A stretch of 64,000 nucleotides of DNA from Flavobacterium piscisymbiosum (lineage in GTDB: Bacteria > Bacteroidota > Bacteroidia > Flavobacteriales > Flavobacteriaceae), in assembly GCF_020905295.1 (NCBI RefSeq), contig NZ_JAJJMM010000001.1, forward strand, positions 186,001-250,000, given 5' to 3'. Under the pieces are notes generated by a model. That model did not search any database. It was not told the origin of the DNA and saw only the letters and a program-made list of their open reading frames with translations. Position numbers and translations under genes: made by a program. How positions within the stretch are numbered: the stretch's first letter is position 1; each line of letters opens with the position of its first letter. Shown piece after piece: positions 45,278 through 55,121 of this stretch.

Positions 45278-45420
45278 TTTTATTTAACCGCAAAGGGCGC
45301 AAAGATTTACGCAAGGTTAGCAAAGTTATTTTAGACAAAGCTTTGCGAACTTAGCGTTTTTATAAAACCAAGCATATCCCAAAAAACTTTGCGCCCTTTG
45401 CGGTTAAATACTCTTTCCTA
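45278..45420. repeat. Palindromic repeat (AACCGCAAAGGGCGCAAAG type)
   Basis: The left arm AACCGCAAAGGGCGCAAAG (from 45287) is answered by CTTTGCGCCCTTTGCGGTT (to about 45408), with further internal pairing (GCAAAGTTA..TTTGCGAACTTAGCG). Part of the motif also appears at 44085-44113. This type is related in wording to the accgcagag tandem repeats at 57.3-58.1 kb. Confidence 0.7.
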
Positions 45421-45509
45421 AATATTACAAATCATTCTCATAATTATACAAACCGTTGTAGATCTTACTTCGGAAATTTGCATTGTAATACCTTAAAAAA
45501 CAAAAAACA

Positions 45510-48044
45510 ATGACTCATCAATATATAATTTCAGGAATGTCGTGCGATGGCTGCCGAAAAAAAGTAGAAAAAACTTTGAACTCAGTAGAAGGAATTCAGG
45601 CCGAAGTGACTTTAAATCCTCCATTGGCAACTATTACAATGGAAAAACATGTTGCCACTGAAAAATTTCAGGAAGTCTTAACCGAAGCCGGAAAATATAC
45701 TATTGAGATGACTTCATCTAAAAACACAACAGAAACTCCTGTTAAATCCTGTTGTTCCAGCCAAAACAAAGACAATCATGCCGGTCATGATCATAAAAAA
45801 AAAGTTGTAACTCATAATCATAACGCAACCGGAGTTTTTTACTGCCCAATGCATTGCGAAGGCGATAAAACGTATAATAAACCCGGGGACTGTCCGGTTT
45901 GTGGTATGGATTTGGTACCTCAAATTGCTATTGGCGCACAATTTACCTGCCCAATGCATCCGGAAGTTATTTCGAATGAACTGGGCGACTGCCCAATCTG
46001 CGGTATGGATTTAGTTCCGATGCAGGCATCTGAATCTGAAGAAAACAAAACGTATACTGAATTGCTAAGGAAAATGAAGATTGCGACATTGTTCACGCTT
46101 CCTATTTTCATTATCTCAATGTCAGAAATGATTCCGAACAATCCTCTTTTTAACATTATGTCGATTGAAAAATGGAACTGGGTTCAGTTTCTGTTTTCAA
46201 TTCCGGTTTTATTTTACGCCGGATGGATGTTTTTTGTTCGTGCCTATAAATCTATTATCAGCTGGAATTTAAACATGTTTACTTTAATCGGAATTGGAAC
46301 CAGCGTTGCCTTTCTTTTTAGCGTGGCTGGAATGTTTTTTCCTGATCTTTTTCCATCTGAATTCAAATCGCATCACGGAACCATTCATTTGTATTTTGAA
46401 GCCGCCACGGTTATTATTACGTTAGTTTTATTAGGACAGCTATTAGAAGCCAAAGCTCACGGACAAACCAATGGCGCGATTAAAGAATTACTGAAATTAG
46501 CACCAACCGAAGCCACTTTGGTAGAAAACGGAAACGACAGAACAATTTCTATTCACGATATTAAAAAAGGTGATTTATTGCGAGTAAAACCTGGAGAAAA
46601 AATTCCGGTTGACGGAAAAATAACTTCTGGAGAAAGCAGTATTGATGAAGCCATGATTACCGGAGAACCCATTCCGGTTGATAAAAAAGCGGGCGACAAT
46701 GTAATTTCGGGAACCATAAACGGAACCAAATCATTTGTCATGATTGCCGAAAAAGTAGGTTCAGAAACTTTGCTTTCGCAGATTATTCAAATGGTAAACG
46801 ATGCAAGCCGTTCGAGAGCACCAATTCAAAAACTCGCCGACCGTGTTGCAAAGTATTTTGTTCCAACAGTAGTTGCCATTTCTATATTGACTTTTATTCT
46901 ATGGGCGAAATTTGGTCCCGAACCTTCCTATATATATGGATTAATTAATGCGATTGCGGTTTTAATCATCGCCTGCCCTTGTGCTTTAGGGTTGGCAACA
47001 CCAATGTCGGTTATGGTAGGAGTTGGAAAAGGCGCACAACACGGAATTTTAATTAAAAATGCCGAAGCGCTCGAAAACATGAATAAAATCGATGTTTTAA
47101 TTACAGATAAAACAGGAACTATTACTGAAGGAAAACCAACAGTAGAAAAAATTTATGCGATCGATAATAACGAAGATATTCTGTTGCAAAACATTGCTTC
47201 GCTAAATCAGCATAGTGAGCATCCTTTGGCGCAAGCCGTTGTTAATTTTGCTAAAGCTAAAAACCAACAATTACTTGAAGTTCCGGATTTTGAAGCTGTT
47301 GCCGGAAAAGGAGTTTTAGGAACGGTTAACAACTCGAAAATCGCATTAGGAAATAAAAAACTAATGGAACAGATTAACGCTTCGGTTTCTGATGATCTTG
47401 AAAGCAAAATTACAGCCGAGCAAAATCTTGGAAAAACGGTTTCTTACATTGCCGTAAACAATATTATTTCGGGTTATGTAACCATTACAGATGCCATAAA
47501 AGTAAACAGTGCAAAAGCAATTAAAGATTTAATCGATCAGGGCGTTGAAGTTATTATGCTTACGGGCGATAACAAAAACACGGCAAAAGCAGTAGCTGAT
47601 CAGCTTCATTTAAGTTCTTTTAAAGCCGATTGTCTTCCTGAAGATAAACTGAGAGAAATTGAACGTTTACAAGCTGAAGGAAAAATTGTTGCCATGGCCG
47701 GCGACGGAATTAACGATGCTCCGGCTTTAGCCAAAGCAGATATCGGGATTGCAATGGGAACCGGAACCGACGTTGCCATTGAAAGTGCTAAAATAACGCT
47801 TGTAAAAGGAGATTTAAATGGCATTGTAAAAGCTAAAAAGCTGAGCTTTTCGGTTATGAAAAATATTAAGCAAAATCTGTTTTTTGCCTTTATATACAAT
47901 GTTTTAGGAGTTCCAATTGCGGCGGGAATTTTATATCCTGTATTCGGAATTTTGCTTTCGCCGATGTTAGCCGCTTTGGCAATGAGTTTAAGCTCTGTTT
48001 CGGTGATTGTAAATGCTTTGCGATTGCGAAACCTCAACCTTTAA
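45510..48044 (+). CDS. copA: Cu(I)-exporting P1B-type ATPase
   Basis: In this 844-residue protein the N-terminal HMA domain has SGMSCDGC (Cys12, Cys15). A Cys-pair and His-rich linker ([15 protein letters not shown]) and two heavy-metal-binding modules follow, each CPMH...[12 protein letters not shown] (near 110-135 and 150-170). The transmembrane core has the metal site ACPCALG near 490, the phosphorylated Asp in DKTGT near 532, SEHP near 569, and [20 protein letters not shown] near 730. It pumps Cu(I) out of the cytoplasm. It is followed 9 bases later by a multicopper oxidase gene, forming an operon. Confidence 0.95.
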   Translation: MTHQYIISGMSCDGCRKKVEKTLNSVEGIQAEVTLNPPLATITMEKHVATEKFQEVLTEAGKYTIEMTSSKNTTETPVKSCCSSQNKDNHAGHDHKKKVVTHNHNATGVFYCPMHCEGDKTYNKPGDCPVCGMDLVPQIAIGAQFTCPMHPEVISNELGDCPICGMDLVPMQASESEENKTYTELLRKMKIATLFTLPIFIISMSEMIPNNPLFNIMSIEKWNWVQFLFSIPVLFYAGWMFFVRAYKSIISWNLNMFTLIGIGTSVAFLFSVAGMFFPDLFPSEFKSHHGTIHLYFEAATVIITLVLLGQLLEAKAHGQTNGAIKELLKLAPTEATLVENGNDRTISIHDIKKGDLLRVKPGEKIPVDGKITSGESSIDEAMITGEPIPVDKKAGDNVISGTINGTKSFVMIAEKVGSETLLSQIIQMVNDASRSRAPIQKLADRVAKYFVPTVVAISILTFILWAKFGPEPSYIYGLINAIAVLIIACPCALGLATPMSVMVGVGKGAQHGILIKNAEALENMNKIDVLITDKTGTITEGKPTVEKIYAIDNNEDILLQNIASLNQHSEHPLAQAVVNFAKAKNQQLLEVPDFEAVAGKGVLGTVNNSKIALGNKKLMEQINASVSDDLESKITAEQNLGKTVSYIAVNNIISGYVTITDAIKVNSAKAIKDLIDQGVEVIMLTGDNKNTAKAVADQLHLSSFKADCLPEDKLREIERLQAEGKIVAMAGDGINDAPALAKADIGIAMGTGTDVAIESAKITLVKGDLNGIVKAKKLSFSVMKNIKQNLFFAFIYNVLGVPIAAGILYPVFGILLSPMLAALAMSLSSVSVIVNALRLRNLNL

Positions 48045-48053
48045 AAAATCAAT

Positions 48054-50306
48054 ATGAAATTACATATTACTATAATTGCCTTTTTGATTGCCTTAAGTTC
48101 AAGTGCACAAAAAGTAGTTCGTTACGATTTGCATGTTCGTGATACGATTGTTAATTTTTCCGGAAAAGAAAAACGCGCGATCGCAGTCAACGGACAAATT
48201 CCGATGCCAACATTAACTTTTACCGAAGGTGATATTGCTGAGATTTATGTGCATAACGATTTAAAAAAAGAAAATACTGCACTGCATTGGCACGGATTAT
48301 TTCTTCCGAATAAAGAAGATGGCGTTCCGTATTTAACACAAATGCCGATTAAGCCGGGAACGACTCATAAATACACTTTCCCAATTATCCAGAACGGAAC
48401 GTATTGGTATCACAGCCATTCAGGTTTACAGGAACAAATTGGTTTGTACGGGCTTTTCATCATTAATAAAAAGAAAGACGATTCTACTTTTAGAAAAGGA
48501 ATTGACGATTTACCGACTGTTCCGGTTATTTTGAGCGAATGGACGGATCTAAAACCGGAGAATGTACAGCGAATGTTACACAATGCCAATGATTGGTTTG
48601 CTATTAAAAAAGGGACAACGCAAAGTTATGCCGAAGCGATCAAAAAAGGTCAGTTTTCGACGAAAGTCACCAATGAATGGAAACGTATGAATGCCATGGA
48701 CGTGAGTGATGTTTATTATGAAAAATTTCTGATTAATGGAAAAAATGAAGATCAGCTTTCGCAGTTTAAAGCCGGAGACAAAGTAAGATTGAGAATTGCA
48801 AATGGCGGTGCTTCGAGTTATTTCTGGCTGACTTATGGCGGTGGAAAAATAACTGTTGTAGCGAGTGACGGTAATGATGTTGAACCTGTAGAAGTCGACC
48901 GATTGATTATTGCCGTTTCTGAAACTTATGATGTTGTCGTTACCATTCCTGAAGATCATAAATCCTTTGCTTTTTTGGCTACAGCCGAAGACAGAACCGG
49001 ATCTGCTTCTTTATTTTTAGGTGAAGGAACCAAACAATCTGTTTCTCATCTTCCGAAATTAAAGTATTTTGAAGGGATGAAAATGATGAACGATATGATG
49101 AAGATGAACGGAGAAATGAATGACATGGGGATGAAAATGTCTTTGAACAAAATGGACATGAACGCGGTTATGTATCCTGAAATTTCCGGCGAAGAGGAAT
49201 CTGCAAAAACCGAAGATCATTCTATGCATAATATGGAAGACATGAAAATGGAGGATATGAAAATGTCAAGCGATACAACAGAAACTGCCGAGATTACGAC
49301 TTTGAATTACGGAATGCTAAAATCTCCAACAAAAACAACGTTACCAAAAGATGCTCCGGTAAAAGAATTACGTTTTGAATTATCAGGAAACATGAACCGT
49401 TACGTTTGGAGTCTGGACAATAAAGTGATTTCTGAAACGGATAAAATCTTAATTAAAAAAGGTGAAACCGTTCGGATTACCTTGTACAACGGATCAATGA
49501 TGCGTCACCCGATGCATTTACACGGACACGATTTTAGGATTATAAACGAGCATGGTGATTATTCTCCGCTAAAAAATGTAATTGATATTATGCCTATGGA
49601 AACCGACACTATCGAGTTTCAGGCAAATGCTGATGGAGATTGGTTTTTCCACTGTCATATCTTATATCACATGATGGCTGGAATGGGACGTATTTTTACT
49701 TATGAAAACTCAGCTCCAAATCCGTTGATTCATGACCCGAAAATGGCGTACAAAATGCTAAAAATGGATGATCGTATGTTTCATTTTATGGCCGAAAATG
49801 ATTTTGCCTCAAACGGAAACGACGGTGAAGCCATGTACAGCAACACGCGATGGAGTATTGGAACCGAATGGAGATTGGGTTATAATAATGAACACGGTTA
49901 TGAAACGGAAACTCATATTGGTAGATATATTGGCAAAATGCAATGGTTTATGCCTTTTATAGGTTTTGACTGGCGTTACAGAAAAATGGGAATGGACGAA
50001 CAGGAACAAAATATGTTCGGACAAAAGAATACCAAAGACAATCGTTCGGTTTTTAGTGTAGGTATGGAATATACACTGCCAATGCTTGTAAAAGCCCAGG
50101 TTGAAATGTATACTGATGGAAATGTGAGAATTCAATTTGAACGAAAAGATATTCCGCTTTCGAGACGTTTGCGAATGAATTTGATGTGGAATACAGATAA
50201 GGAATATATGGCAGGGTTAAAATATATTGCCGGAAGAAACTTCGGAATCACAACACATTACGACAGCGATATGGGAATTGGTTTTGGAGTGAATCTGAAT
50301 TATTAA
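48054..50306 (+). CDS. Multicopper oxidase (CopA/PcoA-like) with beta-rich C-terminal extension
   Basis: In this 750-residue protein the signal peptide ends at SSA (~residue 18). Copper motifs are HWHGLFLPN near 78, WYHSHSG near 118, HPMHLHGHD near 485 and HCHILYHMMAGM near 533. A Met-rich segment at ~342-405 is typical of cuprous oxidases. From ~570 to the end there are ~175 extra residues rich in alternating hydrophobic/polar strands (RWSIGTEWRLGYN; FSVGMEYTLPM; ending GIGFGVNLNY), resembling a small outer-membrane barrel of PcoB/CopB type. It oxidises Cu(I) and possibly organics, and the extension may anchor it at the outer membrane. Confidence 0.9.
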   Translation: MKLHITIIAFLIALSSSAQKVVRYDLHVRDTIVNFSGKEKRAIAVNGQIPMPTLTFTEGDIAEIYVHNDLKKENTALHWHGLFLPNKEDGVPYLTQMPIKPGTTHKYTFPIIQNGTYWYHSHSGLQEQIGLYGLFIINKKKDDSTFRKGIDDLPTVPVILSEWTDLKPENVQRMLHNANDWFAIKKGTTQSYAEAIKKGQFSTKVTNEWKRMNAMDVSDVYYEKFLINGKNEDQLSQFKAGDKVRLRIANGGASSYFWLTYGGGKITVVASDGNDVEPVEVDRLIIAVSETYDVVVTIPEDHKSFAFLATAEDRTGSASLFLGEGTKQSVSHLPKLKYFEGMKMMNDMMKMNGEMNDMGMKMSLNKMDMNAVMYPEISGEEESAKTEDHSMHNMEDMKMEDMKMSSDTTETAEITTLNYGMLKSPTKTTLPKDAPVKELRFELSGNMNRYVWSLDNKVISETDKILIKKGETVRITLYNGSMMRHPMHLHGHDFRIINEHGDYSPLKNVIDIMPMETDTIEFQANADGDWFFHCHILYHMMAGMGRIFTYENSAPNPLIHDPKMAYKMLKMDDRMFHFMAENDFASNGNDGEAMYSNTRWSIGTEWRLGYNNEHGYETETHIGRYIGKMQWFMPFIGFDWRYRKMGMDEQEQNMFGQKNTKDNRSVFSVGMEYTLPMLVKAQVEMYTDGNVRIQFERKDIPLSRRLRMNLMWNTDKEYMAGLKYIAGRNFGITTHYDSDMGIGFGVNLNY

Positions 50307-50437
50307 CAATAATTTTAATACTATTTTGATTGCATTAACTTATCGTTGACAATTTCGAAAACTAAATCGTATTATATTTGAATCATCAGCATTTAATCAA
50401 AAAAAGAAAAATATCTAACAACTAAATTATATTAAAA

Positions 50438-50593
50438 ATGAAAAAATTATTTACCGTTTTAGCCATCGCTTTATTTACAATTGGATTACAAGCGCAAGAC
50501 ACAAAACCAGCTCCTAAAAAAGAAAAAGCGAAAAAAGAAGCTTGTTCTAAAAAATCAGGTGACAAAGACAAAAAATGTTGTTCTAAAAAATAG
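50438..50593 (+). CDS. 51-residue exported Lys/Cys-rich peptide
   Basis: This short gene lies 131 bases after the multicopper oxidase. The signal peptide MKKLFTVLAIALFTIGLQAQD ends at QAQ. The mature ~31 residues are Lys-rich with ACSKKSG and KKCCSKK, three Cys in all. The CSKK/KCC wording echoes the 43632 protein at the other end of the copper island. I infer a small periplasmic metal-binding peptide, or a processed thiol peptide. A terminator follows 20 bases later. Confidence 0.7.
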   Translation: MKKLFTVLAIALFTIGLQAQDTKPAPKKEKAKKEACSKKSGDKDKKCCSKK

Positions 50594-50613
50594 TAGCAAC
50601 ATCATTTTACCAA

Positions 50614-50649
50614 AAAGGCTTCGAATATATTCGAGGCCTTTTCTTTTTA
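50614..50649 (+). terminator. Terminator after the 51-residue peptide
   Basis: An AAAGGCTTCGAATATATTCGAGGCCTTT hairpin is followed by a T-rich run. Confidence 0.8.
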
Positions 50650-50655
50650 TGTTTC

Positions 50656-50933
50656 TTTTGCCACTGATCTCACAGATTAAAAAGATTTTTAAAAGTCCCG
50701 TAATCACAATCTTGTCATCCCGAGGAACGAGGGATCTCCGCCAGAAACTAACGCAAAGTATTTTTCATTAAACTGTCGAACTGCTTGTGGAGATCCCTCG
50801 TTCGGGATAACAAAAATGCGTATATTAATTTCGCGACAAAAAAATTATACATCAACTTTGAGAAAGTTTCAAACTTTGTCAAAGTTCATCGCCTAGAAAT
50901 CCTTTTAATCCTTTAATCTGTGGCAAAAAATTT
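50656..50933. repeat. ~280 bp inverted repeat with a second palindrome nested inside
   Basis: The outer arms are TTTGCCACTGATCTCACAGATTAAAAAGA (start, given here only as its key parts: GCCACTG, CACAGATTAAA) and the complementary TTTAATCTGTGGC near the right end. Inside, 50713-50816 has TGTCATCCCGAGGAACGAGG answered by CCTCGTTCGGGATAACA. There is no gene; the 50481-50771 frame is an artefact. Confidence 0.65.
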
Positions 50934-50940
50934 TAGAAAC

Positions 50941-51393
50941 TTATTTCAATCTAACACTCCATTCAAAATCCATTTCAGAAACCTGAACTCCTTCTTCGTT
51001 TGTTCCTACAGATTTCATCCAGAAGGTTTGGCCCTCGCCTGTTGCTATTGTTCTTTGAATTGCTTCGGCAATTAAATGTCCGTCATTGCAAACGAATGTG
51101 ATTCTGCCAGTGGCTTTTTTTGTAAAGTTTCCTTTATTATTGGCTACGAGCATTGATATTTTTTTTCCGCTTTGCTGAATTTGAGAGATGACCAATGCTC
51201 CGGTTGTTAACTCTGCTGCCATTGCCTGAACTGCAAAATACATCGAGTTAAAAGGATTTTGATTGATCCATCTGTGTTTTACGCTTACCACGCATCTATC
51301 TTCGTCGATTGCCTTTACACGTACACCGCAAAAGTATGCTGATGGTAATTTGAATAATACAAATTTGTTGAGTTTAGAAACTGATATTGCCAT
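50941..51393 (-). CDS. Hotdog-fold thioesterase-like protein (DUF4442)
   Basis: From ATG 51393 the product is 150 residues: NKFVLFKLPSAYFCGVRVKAIDEDRCVVSVKHRWINQNPFNSMYFAVQAMAAELTTGALVISQI, then a beta sheet ending EGVQVSEMDFEWSVRLK. This matches the DUF4442/YiiD_C hotdog fold of acyl-CoA thioesterase relatives. Substrate is unknown and the catalytic residues are not conserved enough to assign. The upstream frame extends to residue -16 but that part (VHSFFVFLHKK) precedes the family's usual start. Cytoplasmic. Confidence 0.8.
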   Translation of the reverse strand: MAISVSKLNKFVLFKLPSAYFCGVRVKAIDEDRCVVSVKHRWINQNPFNSMYFAVQAMAAELTTGALVISQIQQSGKKISMLVANNKGNFTKKATGRITFVCNDGHLIAEAIQRTIATGEGQTFWMKSVGTNEEGVQVSEMDFEWSVRLK

Positions 51394-51624
51394 GGTATTT
51401 ATTTTTTTATGTAAAAATACAAAAAAACTATGCACGCACAATAAATCGCAATTACTTTCCTAAAAAGTCAGCAAAATCAGGTATTTTCAATGATTTTCAA
51501 TACATTATCGGCAATTTCAAAACTTTAATTTTGTTAAAATTTTGTTAACATTTGGTACTATGCAAAACAAGATACTGTCTTTTAGACATATATTTGCATA
51601 AGAAAATACTATATACTTTTAATC

Positions 51625-52104
51625 ATGGAAACAACAACGCCACTCATCATGGAAACAACAACAGAAAGAAACGTCGCAACGTTCACACATCTAAGTACAT
51701 TAAGTCAATATATCATTCCGTTTGGGAATTACATTTTCCCAATTTTGATCTGGACGAGTTACAAAGACAAATCAGAATTTGTAAATTTTAATGGAAAACA
51801 AACTTTAAATTTTCAATTGAGTCTTTTGCTTTATACTTTGATTTTAGCTTTAATTGCCATTCCGATTTTTGCATTCGTGCTTTTAAAAAACCTACCAATC
51901 AATACGGTTTTTAACGATGAAGATTTAATCATCAGAAATCTAAACATCGACGGAAATATTGGAATTTTAAGTATTGGGGCAACAGCGGTTTTACTTTTTG
52001 GATTGTTAAAATTTGTTGAATTCTTTTTAGTGATTTACGCTTCGATAAAAACTTCAAACGGAGAATTATACAAATATCCGCTTACGATTCCTTTTATAAA
52101 GTAA
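51625..52104 (+). CDS. DUF4870 membrane protein
   Basis: The 159-residue protein has about three transmembrane helices (YIIPFGNYIFPILIW; LLLYTLILALIAIPIFAFVLL; AVLLFGLLKFVEFFLVIYA) with the WTSYKDKSEFVNFNGKQTLNFQ loop of the Tic20-like DUF4870 family. The leader has a tandem near-copy of ATGGAAACAACAAC at 51625 and 51649, so either ATG could serve as start; the second gives a 151-residue protein. It heads the PadR/PspC/GIN cluster, 178 bases ahead. Confidence 0.8.
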   Translation: METTTPLIMETTTERNVATFTHLSTLSQYIIPFGNYIFPILIWTSYKDKSEFVNFNGKQTLNFQLSLLLYTLILALIAIPIFAFVLLKNLPINTVFNDEDLIIRNLNIDGNIGILSIGATAVLLFGLLKFVEFFLVIYASIKTSNGELYKYPLTIPFIK

Positions 52105-52282
52105 TCATTATTTTATGAAGCACTTCGACCAGTGTGACATAAAGAATTAAAAGTTATAGTCGAAACTTTACAAGCAATCAACAAGAATCGTTTCGAACTC
52201 AATCATCAATCAAAATCATCATCAATCAATCATCATCAATCAAAAAACGAATTGTTCAATCTAAAAAAAACAAAATGAAATT
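52105..52282. promoter_or_regulatory. Leader before padR with clustered TCATCAATCAA repeats
   Basis: At 52196-52250 the motif ATCATCAATCA occurs about four times in imperfect tandem. It could be binding sites for the PadR-type regulator encoded next, or merely low-complexity sequence. Confidence 0.35.
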
Positions 52283-52615
52283 ATGAACATTGAAAACACA
52301 AAAGCACAGATGCGCAAAGGTGTTCTTGAGTTTTGCATCTTATCGGTTCTAAAAGAAAAAGACGCATACACATCAGAAATATTAGACACTTTAAAAAACG
52401 CAAAATTACTAGTTGTTGAGGGAACAGTTTACCCACTTCTAACCAGGCTGAAAAACGACGGTTTGCTTAATTATCGTTGGGAAGAATCTACTTCAGGACC
52501 ACCTCGAAAATATTATGGATTAACCGAAATAGGACAAACATTTTTAAACGAACTTAGCGGAACATGGACTGAATTGTCTGACGCCGTAAATCTAATCACC
52601 AATCAAAATCAATAA
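52283..52615 (+). CDS. PadR-family transcriptional regulator
   Basis: This 110-residue single winged-helix protein begins MRKGVLEFCILSVLKEKDAYTSEILDTLKNAKLLVVEGTVYPLLTRLKNDGLLNYRWEESTSGPPRKYYGLTEIG, the standard PadR core with the wing GPPRKYY. Such short PadR repressors dissociate on ligand binding. It sits 3 bases ahead of the PspC gene, so both are probably co-transcribed and autoregulated. Confidence 0.92.
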   Translation: MNIENTKAQMRKGVLEFCILSVLKEKDAYTSEILDTLKNAKLLVVEGTVYPLLTRLKNDGLLNYRWEESTSGPPRKYYGLTEIGQTFLNELSGTWTELSDAVNLITNQNQ

Positions 52616-52618
52616 GTC

Positions 52619-54364
52619 ATGAACAAAACAGTAAATATTAACTTAGGCGGTATGGTTTTTCATATAGATGAAGACGCATATTTAAAATTGACACGCTATT
52701 TTGACGCTATAAAACGATCATTGAACAACTCATCTGGACAAGATGAAATTATTAAAGATATCGAAATGCGTGTTTCTGAATTATTATTGGAGAAACAAAA
52801 AAGCGACAAGCATGTTGTAGGACTGAAAGATGTTGATGAAGTGATTGTTGTAATGGGACAACCGGAAGATTATATCCTTGAAGACGAAGAAAAAACAAAT
52901 CAGTCTTTTAATGACTATAATACGACCAGAAAACATAAAAAATTATATCGCGACAAAGAAAAAGGTATGATTGGTGGTGTAGCAACTGGTTTAGGACACT
53001 ATTTTGGAATTGACGCTGTGTGGATAAAAATTATCTTTTTAATATTTGTTTTTGCAGGTTTTGGAACAGGAATTTTAGCTTATTTCGTTCTTTGGATCGT
53101 AACACCGGAAGCGGTAACAACATCTGAAAAACTGGAAATGACTGGTGAACCGGTTACGATTTCGAACATAGAGAAAAAAGTTCGTGAGGAAATTGAAAAC
53201 TTATCTGATAAATTCAAAAATGCAGATTATGACGCAATGGGAAACCAGGTAAAGTCGGGAGCTGAGAGAATAAGTAGTTCATTTGGAGACTTTATTATGA
53301 CGGTTTTTAAAATCTTCGCTAAGTTTTTGGGAGTAATCCTGATCGTGTCCGGAATTAGTGTTTTGATCGCTTTATTGATTGGAGTTTTTACTTTAGGAAC
53401 AAACATCTTTATCGATTTTCCTTGGCAAAACTTCGTTGAAGCAGGAAACTTTACTGATTATCCTATCTGGTCATTTGGTTTATTAATGTTCTTTGCAGTT
53501 GGAATTCCGTTTTTCTTTTTGACACTTTTAGGTTTCAAATTGTTATCTCCAAACTTAAAATCTATCGGGAATATTGTAAAATATACTTTGCTAGCGATTT
53601 GGATTATCTCGGTTGCAATTGCAATTAGTATTGGAATCAAACAAGCGACCGAAATTTCATACGACAATAAAACCGTTGAGAAAAAAGTACTTAACATTAC
53701 GACAAAAGATACTTTGTTTGTAAAATTTAGATACAATGATTATTATGCTAAAGATCTAAATCACCATAGAGAATTTGAATTTGTACAAGATTCTGCTAAC
53801 AATCAATTGTTGTATTCAAATGATGTTCGTTTACATGTTTTGCGTACGGATGAAGCTGCTCCTTATATTCAGATAGAAAAAAGTGCAAGAGGTAATTCGT
53901 TTATCTCAGCAAAACAAAGAGCAGAAAAAATTAATTACAAATTTCAGATCAACGGTAATCATTTAGTTTTGGATAATTATTTTCTTACCGATGTAAAAAA
54001 TAAATTCAGAGGTCAGGAAGTTGACATATATTTGTATTTACCTGAAGGTCAATTGTTCAAACCAGATGCATCTATACAAGAATATGATGACTCTGAAAAT
54101 GAAGTTTTCAACTTACACTTTAGTGGTAATTACGACTATAAAGTAGAAGGTTCAAAAATTAAATGTCTGAATTGTCCATCTAACGAAAATGATTATAAAA
54201 ATGACAATGAAAACAATTATGATTCAGATGAAGAAACTCAGACTGAGAATGACACAGTAAATGAGGTTTCGGTTAAAATTAATGGAAAAGAAATTTTAAA
54301 CGGAAAAAAAACCAAAGGCAGATTAACCACTGACAAAAACGGAGTTATAATCAAAATTAACTAA
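52619..54364 (+). CDS. PspC-domain envelope-stress membrane protein
   Basis: In this 581-residue protein the N-terminal ~95 residues are a soluble coiled/helical domain typical of PspC partners (LKLTRYFDAIKRSLNNSSGQDEIIKDIEMRVSELL). A PspC domain follows (KKLYRDKEKGMIGGVATGLGHYFGIDAVWIKIIFLIFVFAGFG, ~100-150), then three to four more transmembrane helices at ~235-345 and a beta-rich C-terminal half. PspC proteins sense envelope stress. It is co-transcribed with padR (3-base gap) and the DUF2807 gene (3-base gap). Confidence 0.9.
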   Translation: MNKTVNINLGGMVFHIDEDAYLKLTRYFDAIKRSLNNSSGQDEIIKDIEMRVSELLLEKQKSDKHVVGLKDVDEVIVVMGQPEDYILEDEEKTNQSFNDYNTTRKHKKLYRDKEKGMIGGVATGLGHYFGIDAVWIKIIFLIFVFAGFGTGILAYFVLWIVTPEAVTTSEKLEMTGEPVTISNIEKKVREEIENLSDKFKNADYDAMGNQVKSGAERISSSFGDFIMTVFKIFAKFLGVILIVSGISVLIALLIGVFTLGTNIFIDFPWQNFVEAGNFTDYPIWSFGLLMFFAVGIPFFFLTLLGFKLLSPNLKSIGNIVKYTLLAIWIISVAIAISIGIKQATEISYDNKTVEKKVLNITTKDTLFVKFRYNDYYAKDLNHHREFEFVQDSANNQLLYSNDVRLHVLRTDEAAPYIQIEKSARGNSFISAKQRAEKINYKFQINGNHLVLDNYFLTDVKNKFRGQEVDIYLYLPEGQLFKPDASIQEYDDSENEVFNLHFSGNYDYKVEGSKIKCLNCPSNENDYKNDNENNYDSDEETQTENDTVNEVSVKINGKEILNGKKTKGRLTTDKNGVIIKIN

Positions 54365-54367
54365 GCC

Positions 54368-55099
54368 ATGATAAAAATAATCATTCATATTACGAAATTC
54401 ATTGTTGCCACTATCACAGCACTATTGTTTGCCTCATGCAACTTTAATGTGAACTCAATTGAAGGAAGTGGAAATGTTACTACTGAAAAAAGAATTGTTC
54501 AGGGAGATTTTACAAAAATAGCTGTAAGCAATGCTATCGACCTGGTAATAGAACAATCTGACGCAACTGAAATTGTTGTTGAAGCGGATGATAATATTCA
54601 GAAAGACATTATTACAACAGTCGAAAACGGAACTTTGATCATTAAATCTAAACACAATTCGTTTAGAGTTACCAAGAAAAAAGTAACGGTAAAAATGCCT
54701 AAAATTAATAAGCTAGAAGCTTCAAGCGCTGCTACAGTAACAAACATAGGTGTTCTTCAGGGAGAAGATCTTGACATCGAAAGTTCAAGCGCTGCAACTA
54801 TAAATATTAATTTAGAATTTGATACTATTACTTGCGATACCGGAAGCGGAAGTTCGATAAGAGTTGAAGGAAAAGCTTTAAAAATTAGAACTTCGGCCTC
54901 AAGTGGCTCCACTATTAGTGCCGAAAAATTAATGGTAAATGATGTGCAGGCAGAAGTTTCTAGTGGTGCACATACAAGTGTACATCCTATTGTAAGTTTA
55001 AAAGCCGAAGCACGCAGCGGAGGAAGTATCAATTACGATATTGCACCTAAGACAATCGAGAAAACTTCTAACTCAGGAGGAAGCATTAGCCAGGGGTAA
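54368..55099 (+). CDS. GIN-domain (DUF2807) lipoprotein-like protein
   Basis: The 243-residue protein has a signal with lipobox-like FASC (Cys23), then the GIN beta helix: EGSGNVTTEKRIVQGDFTKIAVSNAIDLVIEQSD, repeated short rungs and a Ser/Ala/Gly-rich C-terminal half (TSASSGSTISAEKL). The family is common beside PspC/PadR genes in flavobacteria. It may bind envelope material; its function is unproven. It follows PspC after 3 bases. Confidence 0.85.
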   Translation: MIKIIIHITKFIVATITALLFASCNFNVNSIEGSGNVTTEKRIVQGDFTKIAVSNAIDLVIEQSDATEIVVEADDNIQKDIITTVENGTLIIKSKHNSFRVTKKKVTVKMPKINKLEASSAATVTNIGVLQGEDLDIESSSAATININLEFDTITCDTGSGSSIRVEGKALKIRTSASSGSTISAEKLMVNDVQAEVSSGAHTSVHPIVSLKAEARSGGSINYDIAPKTIEKTSNSGGSISQG

Positions 55100-55121
55100 A
55101 AGATATTTATCTGTTAAATAT

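Noticed and set aside
47606..48037. 143-codon frame on the minus strand inside copA
   Set aside because: It lies opposite strongly conserved ATPase motifs and has no promoter; a shadow of copA codon bias.
48576..48959. 127-codon minus-strand frame inside the multicopper oxidase
   Set aside because: A shadow frame; no conserved protein pattern.
50481..50771. 96-codon plus-strand frame after the multicopper oxidase
   Set aside because: It runs out of frame across the real 51-residue peptide and into a repeat.
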